Part shown: positions 8,480-16,740 of the stretch, in pieces
Numbering within the stretch: position 1 is the stretch's first letter
Layout of the letters: the number at the start of each line of letters is the position of its first letter
DNA from: Fervidibacillus halotolerans
GTDB taxonomy: Bacteria; Bacillota; Bacilli; Bacillales; Caldibacillaceae
Direction of reading: 5' to 3'
Length of the DNA stretch: 64,000 nucleotides
NCBI RefSeq assembly: GCF_026547205.1
Contig: NZ_CP106877.1
Coordinates: forward strand, 2,258,771-2,322,770
Notes under the pieces: generated by a model
The model's database searches: none
Told to the model about the DNA's origin: nothing
What the model saw: the letters and a program-made list of their open reading frames with translations, nothing else
Position numbers and translations under genes: made by a program

Positions 8480-8508
8480 ATTGTACTACCAATATTTCAA
8501 TTGGTCAA
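8480..8508 (-). promoter_or_regulatory. Sigma-A promoter of the GH65 gene
   Basis: On the minus strand TTGACC (8503-8508) and TACAAT (8480-8485) are separated by exactly 17 bases. This predicts a leader of roughly 330 bases before the GH65 start, containing the cre-like site and the three operators. Confidence 0.75.
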
Positions 8509-8704
8509 TAAAAATATGAAATGGGGTTTTGTCTATTTTTTTACAAAACTATTTATTTGTTTGTTCATCTTCCCTTTCCCTTTAATTCCTTTGGTAAAAA
8601 TGGGCAATATTGTTTAAAGGATTTCTATAAGCAATTTCAAGATCCCTTTCGCCATCCAAGCAAACCAAATTGATTCCATATTTCGAAAAAAAGGGGGATA
8701 AATT

Positions 8705-9280
8705 TTAATCATGATTGAAAATTCCATAGGCAACCATCTCTTTCATCGAAGCAAACCATCGTTCATCGGAAATGGGGGAGGAATTGGGTATGGAAATCGT
8801 TTGGAAAATCATGCCGATAATTAATTCATCTGGTAAATGGGACTTAATTTTTCGTTGTTTTTTTCCCTTTTCAATCAACTGTTGTAGTCGTTCATACATC
8901 TGTACATGCATTTGATTCAGTTTTTTCTTATTTTCCGCCATCCGTTCATTCCCCTGTTTAGGTATCAAAAAAATCATACCGAGAACTTGATGAATCTTAT
9001 CATGTTTCAAAATAGCTCGGAGTAAAAATTCGAATTGGTTTTCAAAGTCGCTGATCTCATCCAATTTTTTCAAATCACTCATAAACTGGTTCATTTCATA
9101 TAACATAAAGTCAGAAATGAGTTCATCCTTGTTTTCGTAATATTTATAAATGGCAGCTCTCGTAACACCCAATTCCTTGGCCAATAGTCGGATGGTAAAT
9201 CCCTCATACCCGAGTTCCAGCAATAATTTTTTCGTTTTTTGAAAAAGATCTTCTGTCGTAAATTTCCTTTCCCTAGCCAT
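8705..9280 (-). CDS. TetR/AcrR-family transcriptional regulator
   Basis: Ligand-responsive DNA-binding protein. The N-terminal TetR helix-turn-helix is clear (FTIRLLAKELGVTRAAIYKYYENKDELISDFM). The C-terminal sensor domain is not specific enough to name a ligand. I start at the ATG at 9280 (MARERKFTTEDLF) because GGGGGG lies 5 bases upstream; an in-frame ATG 27 bases earlier has no such site. The gene stands alone between the GH65 promoter region and a DUF7916 gene, so its target is unknown. Confidence 0.85.
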   Translation of the reverse strand: MARERKFTTEDLFQKTKKLLLELGYEGFTIRLLAKELGVTRAAIYKYYENKDELISDFMLYEMNQFMSDLKKLDEISDFENQFEFLLRAILKHDKIHQVLGMIFLIPKQGNERMAENKKKLNQMHVQMYERLQQLIEKGKKQRKIKSHLPDELIIGMIFQTISIPNSSPISDERWFASMKEMVAYGIFNHD

Positions 9281-9485
9281 CGAATCCCCCCATGACAAAT
9301 TAGTCAAAATCTTACTCCCCGCCTGGAAATATAGACGGGGAGGTGAGAGCTGTTATCGGTTATGTGATGAAATGAATGGTCGTGAAACGTTTGAACAAAG
9401 CTGTGGCGACAATTATGTTCCATATTTGAGTTCATGTTGGAGAGGAATTTCTTCAAATCGTATTTCCATGTAACAACGGAACATA

Positions 9486-10403
9486 TTACCGCAAGATTGA
9501 TGCAGCCATTCGCGTAAATGTATGTCTTCTCCCTCGTATTGCAATAGAGTAAACCATAATATTTTCTGGAACGGCAATCCCCATTAATCCGGTATCCCCA
9601 ATATGGTGGATATCTGCGCCGGCCATTTTATTGTATAGGGCAATCCGTTTAATCGTTTCCTCATCGGCCCCCTCTTGGCTCGTCCCAATGGTTGTCATGA
9701 CGAGTGCACCAGCGCTTTTTGCCGTTTCAACTAATTTGGATAATTTGTCTAAAGATGTCCCTGGAACTGTGCCCACTCCGGGAAGTAAAATGACATCTGC
9801 ACCAGCTTCTACAAATTGGCGAACGACTTCTTCCGACACTATATTTATACCCGCTTCACCTTTTACTCCAGCTCCATGCATCTTTCCAGCGATAATCAAT
9901 CCGTCCTTTCCAAAGGCTTCCCTCGCCAGTTGAATGGATTTCGTGATTTCTTTGTTCGTCACACCTGTTTTCGGATTTCCCGTCAAACAAACAAAATCTG
10001 CTCCAAGTTCCTTTGCTTTTTTCAAGGATTCCAAGGTAGCCATTCTTCCTTCAGATAATGTCGAAAGCGTTTCTGCTCCCCTTGCATCGAGATCGACCGG
10101 TTCTAAGTTTACCCCGACGGGTCTGCCAACCAATTCCTTTACTTTTCGCAACAATTGATTAGGCGAAACCCCTTCCAAGCCTTCGATTTTTGGATGATTT
10201 ACATCGAAAAAATTTAACAAAATCAAATCCGCTCCGAATGCAGCTGCATATTCCGCATTCGTTAAACCAGGATATAAGGGGGAAGCGGTACAAATGACTT
10301 CAGAAACCATCGTACGCCCTTCCGACGCATCGATCGCCCTTTTCAAATCTTGTCCAGTCATTTTTTGAAAATCCGATGCTGTACAGTTCAATAACCTTTT
10401 CAT
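9486..10403 (-). CDS. DUF7916-type TIM-barrel protein (PEP phosphonomutase-like)
   Basis: A soluble 305-residue protein of a conserved family of unknown function. It shows repeated beta-strand/glycine turns of a TIM barrel: GADLILLNFFDVNHP, VGRPVGVNLEPV, ADFVCLTGNPKTGVTNKEI, LIIAGKMHGAG, ADVILLPGVGTVPG and GADIHHIGDTGLMGIAVPE. I recognise the pattern as the family now called DUF7916, sometimes annotated PEP phosphonomutase or haloacid dehalogenase without proof. Relatives often sit near PTS genes, as here: a divergent PTS EIIA/antiterminator/EIICB cluster begins 334 bases away. A role in sugar or sugar-phosphate handling is only an inference. Confidence 0.7.
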   Translation of the reverse strand: MKRLLNCTASDFQKMTGQDLKRAIDASEGRTMVSEVICTASPLYPGLTNAEYAAAFGADLILLNFFDVNHPKIEGLEGVSPNQLLRKVKELVGRPVGVNLEPVDLDARGAETLSTLSEGRMATLESLKKAKELGADFVCLTGNPKTGVTNKEITKSIQLAREAFGKDGLIIAGKMHGAGVKGEAGINIVSEEVVRQFVEAGADVILLPGVGTVPGTSLDKLSKLVETAKSAGALVMTTIGTSQEGADEETIKRIALYNKMAGADIHHIGDTGLMGIAVPENIMVYSIAIRGRRHTFTRMAASILR

Positions 10404-10552
10404 TGATTCATCTCCCTTAAAAGAATAGTTAAATCCATCTCGCTTTTTTATCCAGTATTATTTTTGTTATATAGTAAATATATATAAAAGAGCAAGGGAT
10501 AAAAAGCCTCTTTTCTTTTGTTCAGAATTTAGTCGAAAATTTGTTAATTTAT

Positions 10553-10704
10553 TTTACTTAATTCAACCCCGATTATATTGTATTTTCGTGCATTTAATGG
10601 TAACATAACTTTAAAGGAAATTGAATATACACATGTGACTGATTCGATCAGGCATGGTGGTTTACATTGAGGCGTCGTCCCTCTTTAAACCATCATGCTT
10701 TTTT
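10553..10704 (+). promoter_or_regulatory. PTS leader: promoter, RAT antiterminator hairpin and overlapping terminator
   Basis: A plausible promoter is TTTACT (10553-10558), 17 bases, TATTGT (10576-10581). At about 10632-10660 the RNA reads GTGACTGATTCGATCAGGCA, which resembles the RAT targets of BglG/GlcT antiterminators, closest to the ptsG RAT as I remember it. Its 3' part overlaps the 5' arm of an intrinsic terminator: GCATGGTGGTTTA (10652-10664) pairs with TAAACCATCATGC (10686-10698), followed by TTTTTT. Forming the RAT and the terminator exclude each other. The antiterminator encoded at 11243 is the obvious ligand, giving autoregulated, sugar-induced expression. Confidence 0.85.
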
Positions 10705-10737
10705 ATTTCCCATTTAAATGAAAGGAAGTTAGAAGAA

Positions 10738-11226
10738 ATGTTTACATTTTTTAAAAAACGTCGTAGTTTAACCATTATTGCACCGATGAGTGGAAAATAT
10801 ATACCGTTAGAAAATGTTCCCGATCCGGTATTTAGTGAAAAAATTATGGGAAACGGTATTGCCATTGAACCGACTGACGGAAACGTTTACTCCCCAATCG
10901 ATGGAGAAGTCATATTGATTCCTCCGACGAAACATGCGATCGGACTTCGGGCGGTAGACGGAACTGAAATCTTAATTCATATTGGTTTAGAAACCGTTAC
11001 ATTGGATGGTAATGGCTTTCACCTACTTGTTGACGTTGGGGACAAAATAACTGTGGGTCAAAAACTTGCGGAAGTTCAACTCAATTATATACGAACCCAT
11101 GCCAAATCAATCGTAACACCCATTGTCATTACAAACGATTCGGACGGAAAAAAAACCTATACAATCCCGAATCCTAAAGAAGTCATTGGCGGAAAAACAG
11201 AAGTACTCACGATAACCGAAAACTAG
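10738..11226 (+). CDS. PTS glucose-family EIIA protein
   Basis: Cytoplasmic phosphocarrier that passes phosphate from HPr to an EIIB domain. The Crr/IIA-Glc fold is clear: IIAPMSGKYIPLENVPDPVFSEKIMGNGIAIEP, then VYSPIDGEVILIPPTKHAIGLR, and the active-site motif EILIHIGLETVTLDGNGF, whose HIGLET histidine is phosphorylated. 162 residues is the usual length of a free-standing EIIA. I start at ATG 10738 after AAAGGAAG; the longer frame would run through the leader terminator. First gene of a PTS cluster with an antiterminator and EIICB. Confidence 0.92.
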   Translation: MFTFFKKRRSLTIIAPMSGKYIPLENVPDPVFSEKIMGNGIAIEPTDGNVYSPIDGEVILIPPTKHAIGLRAVDGTEILIHIGLETVTLDGNGFHLLVDVGDKITVGQKLAEVQLNYIRTHAKSIVTPIVITNDSDGKKTYTIPNPKEVIGGKTEVLTITEN

Positions 11227-11242
11227 TAAACGGTGGTGACCC

Positions 11243-12061
11243 ATGAGGATTTATAAAATATTAAATAATAACGCCGTGATCGTCAAGGACGGTGGGGTAG
11301 AAAAAATAGCAATCGGTCCGGGTATCGCCTTCAACAAACAAAGAAATGATGTGATTAACCCTAAAAAAATCGAAAAATTATTCGTGATGGAAGAAAATGA
11401 AAAATTACAGCAACTACTCAAACGAATTCCTGAAGAACATTTTCTCATTTCAGAAACAATTATCTCCTATGCGGAAAAACAAATGGATACGAAATTAAGC
11501 GAACATATCCACATTCAGCTTACCGATCATATTTCCTTTGCCATCGAAAGGATCAAGGAAGGGATTCATCTTCGAAATAAACTGTTGAACGAAATCAAAA
11601 TATTATACAAAAAGGAATTTACCATTGGGCTTTGGGCCATTGATTATATTAAACAACATCTTCAAATTGAAATGGATGAGAATGAGGCAGCTTTTATCGC
11701 TCTCCACTTGCATACGGCAAAGCAAAAGGGAACAGATTTAAAGGATGCCATTCGGCAAACGACGATCATTCAAGATATGGTAAAAACGATTAAAAGTCTT
11801 GTCCAAATTGACGTACAGGAAGATGATTTAGCTTATCACCGATTGATTACCCATCTACGTTACGCTTTGGCACGGACGAATAAATACGAGATTCGTACTT
11901 TGGATGATGAAATTACGGAAATGATCCAAAAGAAATTACCCTTCGCCAATCATTGTGCACATGTTTTAGCAAAAAATGTTGCTGAAAAATATGATATCCA
12001 CTTTTCCGAACAAGAACTGGCATACATTACGTTGCATATTGAACGATTACGAAAAAAATAA
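11243..12061 (+). CDS. BglG/SacY/GlcT-family PRD antiterminator
   Basis: RNA-binding antiterminator controlled by PTS phosphorylation. The N-terminal RNA-binding (CAT) domain covers about residues 1-55 (MRIYKILNNNAVIVKD, IAIGPGIAFNKQ). PRD1 (about 65-170) has conserved histidines in QLTDHISFAIERI and AAFIALHLHTAKQ, and PRD2 (about 171-272) in AYHRLITHLRYAL and LAYITLHIERLRKK. It lies 16 bases after the EIIA gene behind GGTGGTG. The matching RAT lies in the leader at 10632-10660. Target RNA and sensed sugar follow from the neighbouring EIIA and EIICB genes; glucose or GlcNAc is likely. Confidence 0.9.
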   Translation: MRIYKILNNNAVIVKDGGVEKIAIGPGIAFNKQRNDVINPKKIEKLFVMEENEKLQQLLKRIPEEHFLISETIISYAEKQMDTKLSEHIHIQLTDHISFAIERIKEGIHLRNKLLNEIKILYKKEFTIGLWAIDYIKQHLQIEMDENEAAFIALHLHTAKQKGTDLKDAIRQTTIIQDMVKTIKSLVQIDVQEDDLAYHRLITHLRYALARTNKYEIRTLDDEITEMIQKKLPFANHCAHVLAKNVAEKYDIHFSEQELAYITLHIERLRKK

Positions 12062-12240
12062 AATCGAACAATTTATTTCACCTAGCAACGCAGGCACTCA
12101 AACATTCGATTCCATTTAAGGAGGTGATGAATAAAAAATAGAAGTTTCAAACCCGTCGTCCTTATTTTCGTTATTGACTCATGGATTGGTTTCACTGTAA
12201 AACCCGTTTAAAAACAAAGAAATGATTGGAGGAAAAAACA

Positions 12241-13686
12241 ATGGTCATGAAGTACGTGCAAAAGCTTGGACGGTCTTTAATGTTACCAGTAGCCGTTTTA
12301 CCAGCAGCCGCAATTTTAATGGGGATCGGATATGCGATTGACCATGAAGGTTGGGGTGCAGGAAACGCGTTAGCAGCTTTCTTCATTAAGGCTGGGGAAT
12401 CAATTATTGGAAATATCCCGATTTTATTTGCCGTCGGTGTTGCCCTCGGAATGGCGAAAAAACGGGATGGTTCAGCCGCACTAAGTGGTCTCGTCGCCTA
12501 TCTTGTCACGACAACCCTTCTGTCCACCGGGACGGTTGCGATGCTACAAGGAGTTGACGTGGCAGCAGTAGATCCGGCTTTCGGCAAAATTGGAAACGCC
12601 TTCGTTGGGATTTTATCCGGAATTATCGCATCTATTTGTTACAATCGATTCCATCATGTGAAACTGCCGGATGCCCTTGCCTTCTTTAGTGGAAAACGTC
12701 TTGTACCGATTATGACCGCTACGTCGATGATCGTCATCTCTGGCTTATTGTTCTTTATTTGGCCACCATTGTACGGGGGACTTGTCTCCTTTGGGGAAAC
12801 GATCGCGAAACTCGGTGCAGCTGGCGCTGGATTATACGGATTTTTCAACCGACTTCTCATTCCAACCGGATTACACCATGCCTTGAACTCCGTGTTCTGG
12901 TTTGATGTGGCAGGAATCAATGATATTGGAAACTTCTGGTCCGGAAAAGGAGAACTAGGTGTAACCGGAATGTATCAAGCTGGTTATTTCCCGATTATGA
13001 TGTTCGGACTTCCAGCAGCTGCCTTAGCGATGTATCATACGGCGAAATCAAATAAGAAAAAAACCGCCGCATCCTTATTATTTGCAGCAGCCCTTGCATC
13101 CTTTTTAACCGGTGTAACAGAACCGATTGAATTCGCCTTTATGTTTTTAGCACCAGCCCTTTATCTCGTTCATGCCGTTTTAACCGGTATTTCCTTATTT
13201 ATTGCATCCGCGTTCCATTGGACAGCTGGATTCGGTTTTAGTGCAGGTTTGATTGACTTTATTTTAAGTTCCCAACTCCCTCTTGCAAATCAACCATATA
13301 TGTTGCTCGTTCAAGGACTCGTTTTTGCTGTTATTTACTACTTCCTATTCCGTTACTTAATTGTGAAATTCAACTTGAAAACACCTGGCCGGGAAGATGA
13401 TGAGGAAACAAAAGAAATTCCTTTAGCACCTGGAAAAGAGAGATTTGCTGTAATGGCAGCACAAATATACGAAGGTTTAGGTGGTGACGAAAACGTCATC
13501 TCCGTTGACAATTGCATTACCCGTCTTCGTGTAGAAGTAAAAGATATGAAAAAAGTCGATCAAGGGAAAATTAAAGCGACTGGAGTCCCAGGAATTAAAG
13601 AGGTCGGTCCGCAAAATATTCAAGTGGTCGTCGGAACAAATGTCCAATTTGTCGCCGATGAAATCGCTAAACTGCGGAAGGAATAA
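12241..13686 (+). CDS. PTS EIICB, glucose/N-acetylglucosamine type (NagE-like)
   Basis: Membrane sugar permease with a fused phosphotransfer domain. EIIC covers about residues 1-380: KLGRSLMLPVAVLPAAAIL, KLPDALAFFSGKRLVPI, NRLLIPTGLHHALNSVFWF, the glutamate motif FLTGVTEPIEFAFMF. EIIB follows a short acidic linker and carries the phosphorylatable cysteine in SVDNCITRLRVEV. The C-B order without fused EIIA fits the separate EIIA gene at 10738. The FFSGKR and LIPTGLHHALN motifs resemble NagE more than PtsG, but glucose transport cannot be excluded. Start ATG 12241, 8 bases after GGAGG. A strong terminator follows. Confidence 0.9.
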   Translation: MVMKYVQKLGRSLMLPVAVLPAAAILMGIGYAIDHEGWGAGNALAAFFIKAGESIIGNIPILFAVGVALGMAKKRDGSAALSGLVAYLVTTTLLSTGTVAMLQGVDVAAVDPAFGKIGNAFVGILSGIIASICYNRFHHVKLPDALAFFSGKRLVPIMTATSMIVISGLLFFIWPPLYGGLVSFGETIAKLGAAGAGLYGFFNRLLIPTGLHHALNSVFWFDVAGINDIGNFWSGKGELGVTGMYQAGYFPIMMFGLPAAALAMYHTAKSNKKKTAASLLFAAALASFLTGVTEPIEFAFMFLAPALYLVHAVLTGISLFIASAFHWTAGFGFSAGLIDFILSSQLPLANQPYMLLVQGLVFAVIYYFLFRYLIVKFNLKTPGREDDEETKEIPLAPGKERFAVMAAQIYEGLGGDENVISVDNCITRLRVEVKDMKKVDQGKIKATGVPGIKEVGPQNIQVVVGTNVQFVADEIAKLRKE

Positions 13687-13711
13687 TCTTATCGTTAAGC
13701 CAATAGCAGGT

Positions 13712-13750
13712 GGGGAAATGGTGTGTCAACATACCATTTCCCCTCTTTTA
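13712..13750 (+). terminator. Rho-independent terminator after EIICB
   Basis: GGGGAAATGGT (13712-13722) pairs perfectly with ACCATTTCCCC (13733-13743), followed by TCTTTTA. It closes the PTS cluster before the convergent enoyl-CoA hydratase gene. Confidence 0.85.
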
Positions 13751-13803
13751 ATGGATATTGAAAAGGTTCACCATTTGAATCGATTTAACCGAACATGTCA
13801 AAT

Positions 13804-14628
13804 TTATCGTCCGCGAAAATTCGGCCGCCTTTTTTCTAAAAATGCGTGAACGCCTTCTTTGAAATCATCGGAAGTATAAGCATCGATTGCCATTTTTTCG
13901 ATTTCCACCGAACTTTCCACCGAACCCCGAAAAATATCCTCAATTATTTTTTTTGCACCGGAAAGGGACATTGGAGCATTTTTCGCTAACATTTTTGCAT
14001 ATCGATATGTTTCTTCCACCAACTCCTCCGATGGAACAATTCGATTAACAAGTCCCATTTGAAAGGCTTCCTCCGCATCAATGATTCTTCCGCTAAACAA
14101 TAAATCCTTCGCTCGGGAAGGTCCGACTAAATCGACTAACCGTTTCGTTCCCGAAGTATTGTAAACGAGTCCTAATTTCGCCGGTGTAATACCAAATTTA
14201 CCCGTCGAATCGGTAAATCGGAAGTCGCAGGCAAGGGCGATTTGGCAACCCCCTCCGACACAAAAGCCTTGAATAAGAGCGATGGAAGGCTTTGGTGAAT
14301 CGATGATTACCTTTTCCAATTTTGATGGAAGTTCATTAAAGGCGACCGCCCTTTCCCGATTATGATAAATCCCTTTAAATTCGGTAATATCCGCACCGGA
14401 AGAAAAGGTCGTCTCAATAGAACTTCGAAAAATCATCACCTTCACTTCTGGATTGTTCGTACATTGTGTAACGATATGAATCAGGGACTCCCACATCTCC
14501 CAACGGATGGCATTTTGTTTTTCTGGTCGATTAATAACAATCGTCCCAATTCCGTCATCGATTTGTAAAAAGACATCCTTTTTCACTTCGCTCAACCGAT
14601 TTCTTTTCACCAATTGATCAACCCTCAT
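13804..14628 (-). CDS. Enoyl-CoA hydratase/isomerase family protein
   Basis: Crotonase-fold enzyme acting on acyl-CoA thioesters. Family signatures are IGTIVINRPEKQNAIRWEMW, the first oxyanion-hole segment SSGADITEF, and the second, ALIQGFCVGGGCQIALACDFRF, then KFGITPAKLGLVYNTSGTKRL. In place of the catalytic glutamates of true enoyl-CoA hydratases there is GKFGITPAKLGLVY, so the reaction could be hydration, isomerisation or another crotonase reaction. The ORF begins 15-20 residues before the usual start. A TTG or GTG a few codons in, behind GAGGG, may be the real start. It stands alone between convergent PTS and divergent sigma-factor genes. Confidence 0.85.
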   Translation of the reverse strand: MRVDQLVKRNRLSEVKKDVFLQIDDGIGTIVINRPEKQNAIRWEMWESLIHIVTQCTNNPEVKVMIFRSSIETTFSSGADITEFKGIYHNRERAVAFNELPSKLEKVIIDSPKPSIALIQGFCVGGGCQIALACDFRFTDSTGKFGITPAKLGLVYNTSGTKRLVDLVGPSRAKDLLFSGRIIDAEEAFQMGLVNRIVPSEELVEETYRYAKMLAKNAPMSLSGAKKIIEDIFRGSVESSVEIEKMAIDAYTSDDFKEGVHAFLEKRRPNFRGR

Positions 14629-14869
14629 CTTTCCTAACCAGTGTTTGGTTACATTATAGCTTACATCGAGGAATTCGGAAAATCGGGAGGATTAAGGAGA
14701 ATTGTATTAAAAAATTAAAAAATTAAATTTTTTCAAGGTCATTTATTCGTTTTCACTAATTAAAATGGGGAATTTTTGCCGGAAAATTAAATTTTTACTT
14801 GTTTTTTGAAAATTGAAAATTAGACACCCGTTCCCTCCCTATGTATTTTAAATATACCCGGGAATCTAA

Positions 14870-14887
14870 TAAAAGGCGCGCCTTTTA
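14870..14887. promoter_or_regulatory. Perfect 18-bp palindrome TAAAAGGCGCGCCTTTTA before the sigma-factor gene
   Basis: The palindrome ends just before the ribosome-binding site AAAGGA of the sigma-factor gene. As DNA it could be an operator. As RNA its CCUUUU arm could compete with or cover the AAAGGA site. It is conspicuously GC-rich in an AT-rich stretch (14640-14860, otherwise without features). Confidence 0.55.
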
Positions 14888-14900
14888 GAAAGGAATGGAA

Positions 14901-15392
14901 ATGAAAACATTTGAAGAAATCGAAAAGGAAATGCGCCCGATGATTTTCTCCATCATTCGTGGATTAAATATTTACAAAAACTACGATGAATATGTGCAAA
15001 TCGGCTTAATCGGTTTGTGGAAAGCATATATTACGTACGATCCAAAAATAGGAGCCTTTCCAACCTACGCATATCACTATATTCGGGGAACGATTTTGAC
15101 GGAATTACGAAAGGAGAAGAAAAAGGAGGAACGAGAACTGCAAGTAAAGGAGGAAGATTGGAAAATCATTGGAGGCTCTGTCCATGATGAACTCTTTATC
15201 CATCAATTTATTTTTGAAGAACTGTTAGCCAAACTTCCAGAGAAAAAGCAACAACTCGCTCGTCTTTATTTCTACGAAGGGATCGAACTGAAAGAAATTG
15301 CGAAACGATTCCAGATCGGTTACTCAACAGCGAAGCTTTGGAAACGGGAGGTGATCCATTATTTAAGAAAGGAATGGGAAAATGAGTATTGA
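14901..15392 (+). CDS. Short sigma-70-family RNA polymerase sigma factor
   Basis: A two-domain alternative sigma factor of 163 residues. Region 2 is unmistakable (EYVQIGLIGLWKAYITYDPK, then FPTYAYHYIRGTILTELRKE, about 28-75), for core binding and -10 recognition. Region 4 with its helix-turn-helix is at about 110-160 (KLPEKKQQLARLYFYEGIEL, KEIAKRFQIGYSTAKLWKRE). It resembles the short sigma-H/ComX-like or SigO-like proteins of Bacilli; I cannot assign a regulon. I start at the second ATG (14901): AAAGGA lies 7 bases upstream, while the first ATG at 14895 touches it. No anti-sigma gene is adjacent. Confidence 0.85.
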   Translation: MKTFEEIEKEMRPMIFSIIRGLNIYKNYDEYVQIGLIGLWKAYITYDPKIGAFPTYAYHYIRGTILTELRKEKKKEERELQVKEEDWKIIGGSVHDELFIHQFIFEELLAKLPEKKQQLARLYFYEGIELKEIAKRFQIGYSTAKLWKREVIHYLRKEWENEY

Positions 15393-15410
15393 TACCTTCG
15401 GATTTCAATG

Positions 15411-15445
15411 AAAAATTGGGCGGTTATTATATACTCCGCCCAATT
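15411..15445 (-). terminator. Bidirectional terminator between sigma-factor and symporter genes
   Basis: AATTGGGCGG (15414-15423) pairs with CCGCCCAATT (15436-15445). On the minus strand TTTTT follows, so it ends the symporter transcript. It may also stop the sigma-factor mRNA on the plus strand, where a weaker T-rich stretch follows. Confidence 0.75.
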
Positions 15446-15491
15446 TCCATCCTTTTTTCAGTCCAATATCATCGGGAATTTCAAATCGTTG

Positions 15492-16685
15492 TTATCCAGC
15501 TTGTTGAACCTTTTCTTCTTTCTCTTTTCTTTCTTTGATCCATCGATTCACAAAAACGGTAATCGCACCGTCCCCCGTTACATTCGTCGCCGTTCCTAAG
15601 CTATCCTGTGCTAAATATAAAGCAATCATTAGGGAAATCATCGTTTGATCGAAATGTAGCATCGCCTCCAACAGCCCTAAGGCAGCCATCACCGCTCCCC
15701 CAGGGACACCGGGTGCTGCGATCATCGTTACAGCTAACATTAGGATAAACGGCAAATATTCCGCAAAGGTCGGAAGATTTCCAGACAATAACATGACACC
15801 CATGGAACTAATGACGAGGGTAATCGTACTTCCAGCTAAGTGAATATTGGCCAAAAGCGGAATCGTAAATTCTGCCACACTTTCCTTTACTCCTGTCTTT
15901 TTCGCTTGGGCCAATGTCACGGGAATCGTTGCTGCCGACGATTGGGTACCTAGGGCAGTAAAATAGGCTGGCGACATCGTTTTTAATAATTGAAACGGAT
16001 TTTTCTTGGCAACGGTCCCACTAGACAAATATAAAATAAGCAAATAAGTAATGTGTAAAATTACGATTAGAACAAACACTTTCGCAAACAATGATACAAT
16101 CGTCTGAACTTGTCCGCCAAAGGTCATGTTGGCGAAAATTCCAAAAATATGAAATGGTAAGAGTGGAATAATAACGTTATTAATTAGTTTTTCAATGATT
16201 TTTTGAAAATCTACAAACACGTGATATAAAGCCTTTTCCTTCAATACGGACAATCCAATTCCAATCACAAATGCGAGAATTAACGCACTGACCACATTCA
16301 TAATCGGAGGAATCTCCACTTCAAAATACGACGAAAGTAGAAATTCTTCCGGATTTTCCGCATCGACTAAGCTTTGTCCAGTTAGCAGTTGGGGCAAAAC
16401 CGCTTGTCCGACAAAAAAGGCGACCGTCCCCGCCAAAATGGTTGAAAAATAGGCAATGGCTGCCGTCCATCCGATCAGCTTTCCAGCCCCTTTCCCTAAA
16501 CTACCAATACCCGGTACGATAAAGCCAAGAATAATCAGTGGGATTACAAAGCTTAAGAAATTACCGAAAATCCCGTTAAACGTAGCAAATACCCGAATGA
16601 ACGAATCAGGGGAAAAACTTCCAAATAAAATACCAAGGATGATGGCAACAATAATTTTAGGTAAAAGACCGATGTTCCGTAACAT
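15492..16685 (-). CDS. Dicarboxylate/amino acid:cation symporter (DAACS family), possibly Ser/Thr
   Basis: Membrane symporter coupling Na+ or H+ to an anionic or small neutral amino acid or dicarboxylate. Hydrophobic segments run through 397 residues. The family's serine-rich re-entrant loop is present (ALGTQSSAATIPVTLAQAKK), as are the later motifs PLLANIHLAGST and APGVPGGAVMAALGLLE and the substrate-site helix AQDSLGTATNVTGDGAITVF. The family transports glutamate, aspartate, C4-dicarboxylates or serine/threonine. The DNA before this gene shares an 18-base identical element with the hom-thrC-thrB promoter, which points to serine/threonine (inference). Start ATG 16685 after CAGGAGG. Confidence 0.85.
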   Translation of the reverse strand: MLRNIGLLPKIIVAIILGILFGSFSPDSFIRVFATFNGIFGNFLSFVIPLIILGFIVPGIGSLGKGAGKLIGWTAAIAYFSTILAGTVAFFVGQAVLPQLLTGQSLVDAENPEEFLLSSYFEVEIPPIMNVVSALILAFVIGIGLSVLKEKALYHVFVDFQKIIEKLINNVIIPLLPFHIFGIFANMTFGGQVQTIVSLFAKVFVLIVILHITYLLILYLSSGTVAKKNPFQLLKTMSPAYFTALGTQSSAATIPVTLAQAKKTGVKESVAEFTIPLLANIHLAGSTITLVISSMGVMLLSGNLPTFAEYLPFILMLAVTMIAAPGVPGGAVMAALGLLEAMLHFDQTMISLMIALYLAQDSLGTATNVTGDGAITVFVNRWIKERKEKEEKVQQAG

Positions 16686-16700
16686 TGTTTTGTCCTCCTG

Positions 16701-16730
16701 TATTATACATTTGTTTTTATAAGGTATACT
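16701..16730 (-). promoter_or_regulatory. Promoter/operator shared with hom: core TATACATTTGTTTTTATA
   Basis: The 18-base core (16704-16721) is identical to the one at 23748-23765 upstream of hom, and flanking TGTA/GTATAC bases also match. On the minus strand it places TATAAT just before the ribosome-binding site of the symporter gene, with AGTATA 17 bases further up. The core would be the promoter spacer, where a repressor or activator could bind. Confidence 0.6.
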
Positions 16731-16740
16731 TTACGATATT

